Assembly (NCBI GenBank): GCA_022360095.1
Contig: JAKSDK010000425.1
Coordinates: 1-64,000, forward strand
DNA: 64,000 nucleotides
DNA from: Phycisphaerales bacterium
Lineage (GTDB): Bacteria; Planctomycetota; Phycisphaerae; UBA1845; UTPLA1
Direction: 5' to 3'
Part shown: in pieces, positions 45,586 to 53,226 of the stretch
Position numbering within the stretch: position 1 is the first letter of the stretch
Layout of the letters: each line of letters opens with the position of its first letter
Notes under the pieces: model-generated
The model's database searches: none
What the model saw: only the letters and a program-made list of their open reading frames with translations
What the model was told of the DNA's origin: nothing
Program-made: the position numbers and the translations under genes

Positions 45586-46764
45586 ATGCAACGAAGCGTG
45601 ATTGTGGCCGCTAAACGAAGTCCGATGGGTAAGTTTCTGGGAACGCTGTCTCCCTTGTCTGCCCCTGAAATAGGTGCTCAAGTCGCCAAAGAAGTCTTGC
45701 AAACCATCGGGTGTGCGCCCGACATCGTCGACTGGGCCCTGATCGGCCAGGTGCTCCAGGCCGGAGTCGGACAAAACCCGGCCAGACAGGTCGCCCTCAA
45801 GGCCGGACTGCCGCCGACGATCACGGCGGTCACGGTCAATCAGGTTTGCGGCTCCGGCCTGCGCGCAGCCATGAATGCGGACAACAACATTCGTCTCGGC
45901 GAAGCGAAGATCATCCTGACCGGTGGCATGGAGAGCATGTCCAACACGCCCTACTATGTCCGCGGAACGCGGACGGGTGCCGTCAAGTTCGGCCCGATCA
46001 CGATGGAAGACGGAATGCAATACGACGGTCTGACCTGCCCGTTTGAGGGATGGGCCATGGGGGCGGCCGCTGATTATACAGCTGAAAAATACAACGTCTC
46101 GCGAGAAGATCAGGACAAGTACGCCTTCAACAGTCATCAACGCGCCGCCGCGGCCCGCGAGGCGGGTCACTTCAAGAACTACATCACCCCAATCGAAGTG
46201 CCGGGAAGGAAGTCCACAACAATCCTGGACGAAGACGAAACGATCCGCCCGGAAACGACGTTGGAGAGCCTCGCCAAACTCCGCACGGCCTTCTCCAAAG
46301 ACGGCACTGTCACACCGGGCAACGCCTCGCAACTGACAGACGGCGCGGCGATGGCCTTGCTGACCTCGGAAGAGGAGGCCGCGAAACGCAGCTGGAAACC
46401 GTTGGCAAGAATCTTGTCACACACGACCTTTGGCGTTGAGCCAAAGGAATTATTCATCGCCCCCGTCGGCGCCATTCGTGGAGCGCTCGACAAAGCCGGC
46501 CTCAAGACAAGCGACATCGATCTCTTTGAGATCAACGAGGCCTTCGCCTCCCAGATGCTGGCTTGCGTGCGTGGCCTGGAAATCGACGAGGACCGTGTCA
46601 ATGTTTATGGCGGCGGCATCGCGCTCGGCCATCCGATCGGCGCGAGCGGCACTCGTTGTCTGGTCACGCTAATCAACGCGATGGATCGGCAGAACGCCAA
46701 ACGAGGCGTCGTTTCACTCTGCCTGGGAGGCGGTAACGCCGTAGCCATGGTCATTGAGCGTTAA
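45586..46764 (+). CDS. Acetyl-CoA acetyltransferase (thiolase)
   Basis: A 392-residue thiolase. The nucleophilic Cys lies in VNQVCGSGLRAAM, the GHPIGASGTR His loop in the C-terminal half, and the second catalytic Cys in SLCLGGGNA. NEAFASQ is present. It condenses or cleaves acetoacetyl-CoA (or a C4/C5 beta-ketoacyl-CoA). It has a 96-nt gap from the dehydrogenase gene and its own ribosome-binding-like GAG upstream. Confidence 0.93.
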   Translation: MQRSVIVAAKRSPMGKFLGTLSPLSAPEIGAQVAKEVLQTIGCAPDIVDWALIGQVLQAGVGQNPARQVALKAGLPPTITAVTVNQVCGSGLRAAMNADNNIRLGEAKIILTGGMESMSNTPYYVRGTRTGAVKFGPITMEDGMQYDGLTCPFEGWAMGAAADYTAEKYNVSREDQDKYAFNSHQRAAAAREAGHFKNYITPIEVPGRKSTTILDEDETIRPETTLESLAKLRTAFSKDGTVTPGNASQLTDGAAMALLTSEEEAAKRSWKPLARILSHTTFGVEPKELFIAPVGAIRGALDKAGLKTSDIDLFEINEAFASQMLACVRGLEIDEDRVNVYGGGIALGHPIGASGTRCLVTLINAMDRQNAKRGVVSLCLGGGNAVAMVIER

Positions 46765-46822
46765 TGGACGAGTGGAGAGCCGTGGACATCCGTCCGCGCG
46801 GCGTTTCGACGGGAGTACAACA

Positions 46823-47677
46823 ATGACAATTGAAGCAACGATCGTCATCGGAAGCGGAACGATGGGCCGCGGCATTGCCCAGGTCGCGGCGACGGCCGGA
46901 TTGACGACGTGGGTCTATGACGCAAACTCTGAACAGCTTAGCGGCGCGAAGGCCGCGGTCGAGAAAAGCCTTTCCAAGTTGGTCGAGAAGGGAAAGTTGC
47001 CGTCGGAAACGGCTGACGCCGCCAAAGCGAACTTCAAACTGTGTGCCTCGCTCGATGAACCCGATTGGTCCAAGGTCGGCATCGTCGTTGAGGCCATCTA
47101 TGAAAACTTTGACGCAAAGACGGCGCTGTACAAAGACGTTCAGTCCCGCTTGAGGCCGGACGCAATCCTGGCCAGCAACACCAGCAGCATCAGCATTACC
47201 AAACTCGCGGCTGCCAGCGATCGGCCGTCGAAGTTCATCGGCATGCACTTCTTCAACCCCGTGCCGCTGATGTCGCTGGTGGAAGTGATTCGCGGGATCG
47301 ACACCGACGACACGACCGTCGAGACGGTGGAGTCGTTGGCGAAGCAAATGGGCAAAAACCCGCTTCGCTGCAACGACATGCCCGGATTCGTCAGCAATCG
47401 CGTTCTCATGCCGATGATCAACGAGGCCGCCTTTGCGCTGATGGAAGGCGTCGCCGAAGCGGAGACGATCGACGAAATCATGAAGCAGGGCTGCAATTTC
47501 CCCATGGGCCCACTCACGCTGGCGGACTTCATCGGTGTAGATGTTTGTCTGAATATCTTGGAAGTGCTTCACCGTGACCTCGGCGACCCCAAGTTCCGCC
47601 CTTGTCCGCTGCTCCGAAAAATGGTCGACGCCGGACACCTCGGTCGCAAGTCTGCCCGAGGCTTTCACAAATATTAA
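46823..47677 (+). CDS. 3-hydroxyacyl-CoA dehydrogenase (3-hydroxybutyryl-CoA type)
   Basis: A 284-residue NAD(P)-dependent enzyme. ATG 46823 has GGGAG 7 nt upstream, so the 23-residue upstream extension is not used. Seen: IVIGSGTMGRGIAQVAA (dinucleotide-binding glycines), ASNTSSISITKLA, KFIGMHFFNPVPLMSLVEV with the catalytic His, MPGFVSNRVLMPMINEA and FPMGPLTLADFIGVD. Length is that of the single-enzyme PaaH/Hbd form and not of a multifunctional FadB. It converts 3-hydroxybutyryl-CoA to acetoacetyl-CoA, or the reverse. Confidence 0.93.
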   Translation: MTIEATIVIGSGTMGRGIAQVAATAGLTTWVYDANSEQLSGAKAAVEKSLSKLVEKGKLPSETADAAKANFKLCASLDEPDWSKVGIVVEAIYENFDAKTALYKDVQSRLRPDAILASNTSSISITKLAAASDRPSKFIGMHFFNPVPLMSLVEVIRGIDTDDTTVETVESLAKQMGKNPLRCNDMPGFVSNRVLMPMINEAAFALMEGVAEAETIDEIMKQGCNFPMGPLTLADFIGVDVCLNILEVLHRDLGDPKFRPCPLLRKMVDAGHLGRKSARGFHKY

Positions 47678-47692
47678 TGCGACCGATCCCAC

Positions 47693-47731
47693 GGGTGGCA
47701 TGGTCAAGCCGTGACACGGCGAGAACATTCT
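47693..47731. repeat. Degenerate REP-like element
   Basis: GGGTGGCATGG and a following AAGC block here match the plus orientation of the REP-like hairpin at 50365-50394, but the second arm is poorly kept. It lies between the hydroxyacyl-CoA dehydrogenase and the enoyl-CoA hydratase. Confidence 0.5.
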
Positions 47732-47778
47732 GCTAACATAACTCCGTTGTCATATCGATGGTAAGGAGATACGGGCTT

Positions 47779-48582
47779 ATGGGTACAGAGGTTCTCTACC
47801 AACAGGATGGGGCCATCGGATGCATCACCTTCGATTCACCCGACGGTATCAATCTGATCTCGACTCCCGTGATGGCGGCGTTGGAGGCCAAACTGGAGGA
47901 AATCAAACGACAGCCCGATGTGCGTGTCCTCATCTTGACCGGTGAGGGGCGAACATTCATTGCCGGCGCCGACATCCGCGAGATGAATGATGCTCCCGGC
48001 GATTTTGGCAAGTCGTTTTCGCAGCGCGGCCAACAATGCATGAACAAATTGGCGCGTTTCGAGCATGCGGTCACGATTGCCGCGATCAATGGTCCGGCCC
48101 TCGGTGGGGGCTGCGAACTTGCCTTGGCCTGTGACCTGCGAGTTATGGCCGAGGAAGCGACCATTGGATTCCCGGAGGTGAAACTCGGGTTGATCCCGGG
48201 CTGGGGCGGCACCCAACGCGCCTTCGCATTGATGGGCCCCTCCAAGGCGCGGCGCATGGTTTTCGTCGGTGAACCCTTGACGGGTGAAGTCGCCGCGAAG
48301 ACGGAGTTGGTCAACGAATGCGTGCCCAATAATGAGTTGACGGATCGGGTCAATGCCCTGGCGAAGCGGATCATTGCGAACGGCCCGGCCGCAGTCCGCC
48401 TCGCAAAACGGGTCATGTCGGCCACCGAGGAATCCTGGCTGGATCACGGCATGCACGCAGAGGCCGAAGCATTCGGTAAAGCCTTTCTGAATGAGGAAGG
48501 GCGCGAAGGGCTGCGGGCGTTCTTGCAGAAGAGACCGCCCTCGTGGATTGATGCTGAATCCGAGCTGCAGCCTCAAACTTAA
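47779..48582 (+). CDS. Enoyl-CoA hydratase/crotonase
   Basis: A 267-residue crotonase-fold protein. The CoA-binding IAGADIREM, the oxyanion-hole NGPALGGGCELALACD, and FPEVKLGLIPGWGGTQR are present. Both hydratase glutamates, in GGCELALACD and PEVKLGL, are kept, so hydration of an enoyl-CoA such as crotonyl-CoA is expected. ATG 47779 is favoured because AAGGAG lies upstream. ATG 47758 has no such site. Confidence 0.92.
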   Translation: MGTEVLYQQDGAIGCITFDSPDGINLISTPVMAALEAKLEEIKRQPDVRVLILTGEGRTFIAGADIREMNDAPGDFGKSFSQRGQQCMNKLARFEHAVTIAAINGPALGGGCELALACDLRVMAEEATIGFPEVKLGLIPGWGGTQRAFALMGPSKARRMVFVGEPLTGEVAAKTELVNECVPNNELTDRVNALAKRIIANGPAAVRLAKRVMSATEESWLDHGMHAEAEAFGKAFLNEEGREGLRAFLQKRPPSWIDAESELQPQT

Positions 48583-48600
48583 CATCAAGGCAAGTGTCAT

Positions 48601-48665
48601 CCGCCCGGCAAGAGCGAGCCCGGGCGGTGCCCCGGCAAAAGCGAGCCCGGCGGTGTCCGCCGGGC
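48601..48665. repeat. Imperfect tandem repeat with GC hairpins
   Basis: Two ~27-nt units, each with a CCCGGCAA(G/A)AGCGAGCCCGG core, lie head to tail. The first can fold with CCGCCCG (48601-48607) pairing CGGGCGG (48621-48627), and CCCGGC with GCCGGG closes the second. It sits between the enoyl-CoA hydratase and the mutase gene, so it may shape mRNA processing or partial termination. It could also be another REP-type family. Confidence 0.5.
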
Positions 48666-48684
48666 TTAGAAAGGCAACCCACAA

Positions 48685-50301
48685 ATGGCAGAGCAAATTT
48701 CAACGCATCCCGGCGAAATCGGTCCGAACACGACCATGTCAGGGCGTCCTGTGGAAACGTGCTACACTCCCGACGACATCGTGGAACTGGATTATGAAAC
48801 ACGTCTGGCAGACCCCGGCGAGTTTCCATTTACGCGCGGCGTACACAAGGAGATGTACCGCAAACGTCTTTGGACCATGCGCCAGTTCGCCGGTTTCGGC
48901 TCTGCTCGACAGACCAACGAACGCTTCAAGTTCCTGTTGGAGCGCGGACAGACGGGCCTTAGCACGGCCTTCGACCTGCCTACGCTGATGGGTCGTGACA
49001 GCGATGACCAGCTCTCGATGGGCGAGGTCGGCCGTTGTGGCGTGGCGGTCGACACGTTGGCCGATTTCGAAATGCTGTTTGACGGCATCAATCTCGGTGA
49101 CGTCAGTGTGTCCAAGACCATCAATGCGCCCGCGGCCATTCTGCTCGCCTTCTACATTGCCACCGCCGACAAGCAGGGTGTTCCCCGTAACCAGCTTCGC
49201 GGCACCTGCCAGAACGATATCCTCAAGGAATTCCACGCCCAGAACGAATTCGTGTTTCCACCTGCCGAAAGCGTTCGTCTGGTTGTCGATACGATCGAGT
49301 TCTGCACCAAGGAGATGCCGCAATACAATCCTGTCAGCATCAGCGGCTACCACATCCGCGAGGCCGGCTCGACCGCGGGGCAGGAACTGGCCTTCACGCT
49401 CGGCGACGGTCTTCACTATGCTCAGGCCAGCATCGAGCGCGGCCTGGACATTGACGCCTTCGCCCCTCGGCTTTCGTTCTTCTTCAACAGCCATAACGAT
49501 TTCTTCGAAGAAATCGCCAAGTTCCGTGCGGCTCGCCGACTCTGGGCGCATTACATGAAGGAACGGTTCGGCGCCCAAAACGAGCGTTCCATGTGGCTTC
49601 GCTTCCATGCCCAGACCGCCGGATGCAGCCTTTATTCCAAACAGCCGTATGTCAATTTGATGCGCGTCGCCTATCAGGCAATGGCGGCCGTCATGGGCGG
49701 CTGTCAGTCGCTTCACACAAACAGCATGGACGAGACGATCTGCCTCCCCACCGAACAGGCGGTCACGCTCGCTCTTCGCACCCAACAGGTTCTCGCCTAC
49801 GAAACCGGCGTCACCAATACGGTTGATCCGCTGGCGGGGAGCTACTTCGTCGAATCGCTCACCAATCAGCTTGAAGCCGAGGCTCGCGAGTACATTGATC
49901 AGATCGATGAGATGGGCGGCATGATCGCCGCCATCGAGAATGGCTATGTCCGCCGCGAAATCGCCGACGCCGCTTATCGCTACAGCCAGGCCGTCGAACG
50001 CGGCGACAAAAAGCTTGTCGGCGTCACCGACTTCGTCCATGAAGACGAAAAACCCATCGATCTCCTGAAAATCGGCAACGACACTGAATCCCAAGTCGTG
50101 GAGGATTTGCAAAAAGTCAAGGCCCGCCGCGACGGCGCTGCAGTGAAAACGGCATTGACGCGCATCACGGACGACGCTCGGGCCGATCGCAATGTGATGC
50201 CTGCGCTGATCGAAGGCGCAAAGGCCTACGCGACCGTCGGCGAAATGATGGCCGCTTTGGAAGAATCGCTCGGCCGCTTCGACACTGGGCAAATTTCGTA
50301 A
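48685..50301 (+). CDS. B12-dependent acyl-CoA mutase, catalytic subunit (isobutyryl-CoA-mutase-like)
   Basis: A 538-residue substrate-binding subunit of the methylmalonyl-CoA mutase family, with no B12-binding domain of its own. Seen: TMRQFAGFGSARQTN, GLSTAFDLPTLMGRDSDD, GTCQNDILKEFHAQNEF, SISGYHIREAGSTAGQELAFTL and SLHTNSMDETICLP. The specificity positions that are Tyr and Arg in methylmalonyl-CoA mutase (Tyr89/Arg207 of the Propionibacterium enzyme) read Phe68 and Gln186 here. The 118-residue spacing is the same, and Phe/Gln is the isobutyryl-CoA mutase pair (Phe80/Gln198 in IcmA), so butyryl-/isobutyryl-CoA interconversion is predicted. The partner B12/MeaB protein is encoded at 51213, beyond the RAYT insertion. 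Confidence 0.88.
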   Translation: MAEQISTHPGEIGPNTTMSGRPVETCYTPDDIVELDYETRLADPGEFPFTRGVHKEMYRKRLWTMRQFAGFGSARQTNERFKFLLERGQTGLSTAFDLPTLMGRDSDDQLSMGEVGRCGVAVDTLADFEMLFDGINLGDVSVSKTINAPAAILLAFYIATADKQGVPRNQLRGTCQNDILKEFHAQNEFVFPPAESVRLVVDTIEFCTKEMPQYNPVSISGYHIREAGSTAGQELAFTLGDGLHYAQASIERGLDIDAFAPRLSFFFNSHNDFFEEIAKFRAARRLWAHYMKERFGAQNERSMWLRFHAQTAGCSLYSKQPYVNLMRVAYQAMAAVMGGCQSLHTNSMDETICLPTEQAVTLALRTQQVLAYETGVTNTVDPLAGSYFVESLTNQLEAEAREYIDQIDEMGGMIAAIENGYVRREIADAAYRYSQAVERGDKKLVGVTDFVHEDEKPIDLLKIGNDTESQVVEDLQKVKARRDGAAVKTALTRITDDARADRNVMPALIEGAKAYATVGEMMAALEESLGRFDTGQIS

Positions 50302-50306
50302 TATCG

Positions 50307-50340
50307 CATGCCCGCGCCTGACGGCTTGGGCATGCCACCC
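50307..50340. repeat. REP-like palindrome, left copy
   Basis: Starts CATGCCCGCGCCT and ends GGGCATGCCACCC. It matches 51056-51089 at 33 of 34 positions in the same orientation. Its GCATGCCC/GGGCATGC ends form a hairpin with a 13-nt interior. Confidence 0.85.
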
Positions 50341-50364
50341 CACTTGGGCGCACGGCGCAATGAT

Positions 50365-50394
50365 GGGTGGCATGGCCAAGCGAAGCGCGGCCAT
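50365..50394. repeat. REP-like palindrome, inverted variant
   Basis: GGGTGGCATGGCCAAGC ... GCGCGGCCATG is an inverted relative of the 50307 element. It has swapped a C-G pair for G-C in both arms, so pairing is preserved. It sits within the upstream leader of the transposase. Confidence 0.7.
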
Positions 50395-50449
50395 GTTCCT
50401 AGCTGAGCTTAGGTGCGGAGCGAATCATGCTTATGTTAAGATGCGAGTC

Positions 50450-51052
50450 ATGGCCACCAATCTCCGAAAACCCCAAAAATACAAAACCTGCAAACGCTTC
50501 AATGACCCCGGCCATGCACATTCGTTGACATTCACGTGTTTCCACAGACAAGCCCTTCTCAGTCGCGAACGTTCGTGCCATTGGTTCCTTGAATCGCTGG
50601 CCCAGGCTCGAACCAAGCATCGATTCGATTTGTGAGCGTATGTGTTAATGCCAGATCACGTGCATCTGCTCATCTGGCCACTTGAATCCGAATACTCGAT
50701 CAGCAAAATCCTCGGCGATATCAAACAGCCGGTGACGCGAACGGCGATTCGATGGCTGAAAGAGCATGCTGCCGATTTTCTCGAACGCCTGAAGGACGTT
50801 CAGCCCGATGGCAAGACATCCTATCGATTTTGGCAGCGTGGTGGTGGTTATGACCGAAACATGCTCGATCCCAGGACAATACACGCCGAGATTGAGTATA
50901 TCCACATGAACCCAGTGCGGCGCGGCTTGGTTCACATGCCAGAAGAATGGCCATGGTCGAGTGCGCGTTTTTTTGCCGGACAAACAGGTGGTTTTCCTGC
51001 ACCCGACACTGAAAGCATCCCAGATAGGCGCAGTGTGCCGAACTTGTCGTGA
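50450..51052 (+). pseudogene. REP-associated tyrosine transposase (RAYT), interrupted by an in-frame TGA
   Basis: A 200-codon HUH-type transposase of the IS200/Y1 (RAYT) family, probably from ATG 50450. HSLTFTCFHRQ lies early, the HUH motif in MPDHVHLLIWP, and the family tail EIEYIHMNPVRRGLV carries the likely catalytic Tyr. The frame is continuous except for TGA at 50633-50635, where HRFDL*AYVLMPDHVHLL should read HRFDLWAYV, as the family normally has Trp there. One base change (TGG to TGA) explains this. TGA is a normal stop elsewhere in the window, so recoding is unlikely. The gene is therefore inactive, or yields only fragments. Confidence 0.85.
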
Positions 51053-51055
51053 AGA

Positions 51056-51089
51056 CATGCCCGCGCCTCACGGCTTGGGCATGCCACCC
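51056..51089. repeat. REP-like palindrome, right copy
   Basis: Matches the left copy 50307-50340 at 33 of 34 positions in the same orientation, with one base different in the loop. It lies immediately after the stop of the transposase. Confidence 0.85.
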
Positions 51090-51093
51090 TACC

Positions 51094-51112
51094 GAGCGAC
51101 AATTCGTCGCTC
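51094..51112. repeat. Short hairpin after right REP copy
   Basis: GAGCGAC (51094-51100) pairs with GTCGCTC (51106-51112) across AATTC. It may complete a REP/BIME-like composite element. Confidence 0.45.
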
Positions 51113-51212
51113 TTGGCGCAACGCCCAAAGTCTGCAATCATACTCCTCTCCGCGGTGACGCCCTTTCGCTTCGTCGGGGTGCTCGAACAGCGATGCACAA
51201 GCTTGGATTGGA

Positions 51213-52370
51213 ATGCAGGAAATACCTACGAGGATTTTGTTGGCGAAGATCGGCCTCGACGGACACGACCGAGGGGTAAAAGTGCTCGCTCGCGGATTGC
51301 GCGATGCGGGAATGGAAGTCATTTACACCGGACTCTGGCAGACGCCGGCCAGTGCCGCCAAGGCGGCGGTCGAGGAGGATGTCGATGTCCTCGGGGCGAG
51401 CTTTCACAGCGCCGCTCACATGACGCTCGTGCCCGTGTTGATGGATGAATTGAAGAAACTTGGACGGCCGGACATTCCGGTGGCGATCGGCGGCATCATT
51501 CCACCGGACGAGGTGACGCCGATGAAGGATGCGGGCGTCGCACTGGTTTTCGAAACCGAGTGCTCGATGGAACAAATCGTCACGGAGATCAACGCCCTTG
51601 CGACTCAGGTTCACAAACGGCGAAAGACCGCCATCGAAAACGGGGACCTGGATCGATGGGTGGAGGCCTTGAAGGAAGGCGACCGTGCCTCAGTCGGCCG
51701 GGTGCTGAGTTGGATCGAAGACGGCGCCACGGTCGATGATTTGGCCCGGCGCTTGCCTCCCGTAGACAGTAAGACGATTGTCGTCGGCATGACCGGGGCT
51801 CCCGGTGTCGGCAAAAGCACGCTGATCGGGCGCCTTCTCAAAGAACTGCGGCGACGCGGAAAAACCGTCGGCGTCGTCGCCGTTGATCCGGTCAGCCCGA
51901 TCACGGGCGGCGCCCTGCTCGGCGATCGAGCCCGGATGACGATGAATGCGGGCGACGAGGGCGTGTTCCTGCGCTCGGCCGCAAGTCGCGGCGAACTCGG
52001 CGGCCTCGCGCCGACCACCGGCGCCATGGTCGAGGTTTTGCGCCGATCAAACGTGGATGTGCTGCTGATCGAAACCGTCGGGGCGGGACAAAATGACGTG
52101 ACCGTCCGGCAATGGGCCTCCCCTGTCGTGCTCCTGCTAATGCCGGGAGCAGGCGATTCACTACAGCTTGAAAAAGCGGGCATTACGGAGGTGGCGGACG
52201 TCTTCGTCATCAACAAGGCCGACTTGCCCGGTGCGGGAAAGCTGGAGGCCCAGATCACGGAAACGCTCGGTTCGGCCCGGCCGGTCGTGCAAACCGTTGC
52301 CTCGCACGGACAAGGAATCGAGGAATTGGCCGAAGTCATCCTGAGGCATGGCGGAAAAAGCGACACGTAA
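51213..52370 (+). CDS. Cobalamin-binding domain fused to MeaB-type GTPase
   Basis: A 385-residue two-domain protein. Residues ~5-135 are a B12-binding domain with the base-off motif DGHDRG (Asp16, His18, Gly21) and GASFHSAAHMTLVPVL. Residues ~140-385 are a MeaB/ArgK G3E GTPase: P-loop GAPGVGKST (195-203), VDPVSP, ETVGAGQNDV and VINKADLP. In IcmF the same B12 domain and GTPase are followed by the mutase in one polypeptide. Here the mutase is a separate gene upstream, so the fusion is the chaperone-plus-cofactor half of a split enzyme. It lies 18 nt before etfB. The start has a GGATTGGA-like site, which is modest. Confidence 0.9.
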   Translation: MQEIPTRILLAKIGLDGHDRGVKVLARGLRDAGMEVIYTGLWQTPASAAKAAVEEDVDVLGASFHSAAHMTLVPVLMDELKKLGRPDIPVAIGGIIPPDEVTPMKDAGVALVFETECSMEQIVTEINALATQVHKRRKTAIENGDLDRWVEALKEGDRASVGRVLSWIEDGATVDDLARRLPPVDSKTIVVGMTGAPGVGKSTLIGRLLKELRRRGKTVGVVAVDPVSPITGGALLGDRARMTMNAGDEGVFLRSAASRGELGGLAPTTGAMVEVLRRSNVDVLLIETVGAGQNDVTVRQWASPVVLLLMPGAGDSLQLEKAGITEVADVFVINKADLPGAGKLEAQITETLGSARPVVQTVASHGQGIEELAEVILRHGGKSDT

Positions 52371-52388
52371 CGAAAGGATCATACACCG

Positions 52389-53189
52389 ATGAAGATACTC
52401 GCATTGGCCAAACACGTTCCCGACTCGACGGCAAACATCAAGGTCAAAGAAGACGGCAGCGGCATCGAGACGACAGGCGTTAAGTTCGTGATGAATCCAT
52501 TCTGTGAATTTGCCGTCGAGGCCGCTTTGCAGTTTCGGGAGAAGAACACCGATGCCAAGGCCGAAATCACGGCCATGACGCTCGGACCCAAAACGGCCGT
52601 TGAGGTATTGCGTACGGCTTACGCGATGGGGGTCGATCAGGCCGTGCATCTTTGCGACGATCTTTTCGACGGGATCGATGAACTCATGGTCGCCAGGGTC
52701 TTGGCCAGCGCGATCAAAGACGGTGGGTTTGACCTGATCTTCACCGGCAAACACGCAATTGACCACGACCGTGGACAGGTCGGTCCGGCGCTGGCTGAAT
52801 GCCTTGGGTGGCCGCACGTCGGCGCCGTGACGGGTGTCGAATGGGGTGCCGATTTCAAGTCCGCAACCGTGCGGCGCCGAATCGAAGGGGCCGAGGAAAT
52901 CGTTGAAGTCCAGCTTCCCGCGCTGCTGTCGATCGATAAAGGCTACGTCGAAGCACGATATCCGTCATTACCGGGACTGATGAAGGCCAAAAAGCGGCCG
53001 ATCGATGCCAAAGACGCCGCGGCGCTGGGTTTCAGCGCGGCCGACCTGGCGAAAGAAGCCATGGGAACCAGCATGGGCGAGTTTTCACCTCCCCCTCCGC
53101 GGCCGCCCGGCCGAATGATCGAGGGCGAACCGGAACAGGCTGCCGAGGAACTGGTCAAAATCCTTCGCGATGAAGAGAAGGTCATCTAA
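52389..53189 (+). CDS. etfB: Electron transfer flavoprotein, beta subunit
   Basis: A 266-residue EtfB, which carries electrons from acyl-CoA dehydrogenases to ETF-quinone oxidoreductase. Seen: MKILALAKHVPDSTANIKV, MNPFCEFAVEAAL, and FTGKHAIDHDRGQVGPALAECLGWPHV, the AMP/ADP-binding signature. The proline-rich tail SPPPPRPPGR is typical. No etfA follows; the next gene, pdxA, runs the other way, so EtfA must be encoded elsewhere. AAGGA lies upstream of the ATG. Confidence 0.93.
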   Translation: MKILALAKHVPDSTANIKVKEDGSGIETTGVKFVMNPFCEFAVEAALQFREKNTDAKAEITAMTLGPKTAVEVLRTAYAMGVDQAVHLCDDLFDGIDELMVARVLASAIKDGGFDLIFTGKHAIDHDRGQVGPALAECLGWPHVGAVTGVEWGADFKSATVRRRIEGAEEIVEVQLPALLSIDKGYVEARYPSLPGLMKAKKRPIDAKDAAALGFSAADLAKEAMGTSMGEFSPPPPRPPGRMIEGEPEQAAEELVKILRDEEKVI

Positions 53190-53226
53190 GACCGAGGGCC
53201 CGGACGCGACGAAAACCTGACGGGCA

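Larger units (their letters stand above)
50307..51112 (+). mobile_element. RAYT/REP locus inserted in the acyl-CoA cluster
   Basis: A REP-associated tyrosine transposase-like gene, now broken, is bracketed by REP-like elements: left copies at 50307-50340 and 50365-50394, and a right copy at 51056-51089 with a second hairpin at 51094-51112. This is the standard arrangement of RAYT loci, where the transposase acts on the palindromes. The unit lies between mutase and B12/MeaB. Confidence 0.75.

Noticed and set aside
45055..46332. 425-residue minus-strand open frame opposite the second dehydrogenase and thiolase
   Set aside because: It spans two well-recognised genes on the other strand and has no family resemblance.
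48685..50301. Calling the mutase a methylmalonyl-CoA mutase
   Set aside because: The two specificity positions are Phe and Gln, not Tyr and Arg, so the plain name would mislead.
48739..50394. 551-residue minus-strand open frame opposite the mutase
   Set aside because: It is a GC-rich shadow; the plus strand carries strong mutase motifs.
50633..50635. TGA read as tryptophan or selenocysteine in the transposase
   Set aside because: Well-supported genes in the window end in TGA (for example pdxA and the RHS/SLT gene), so TGA is a normal stop. A simple nonsense mutation is enough.
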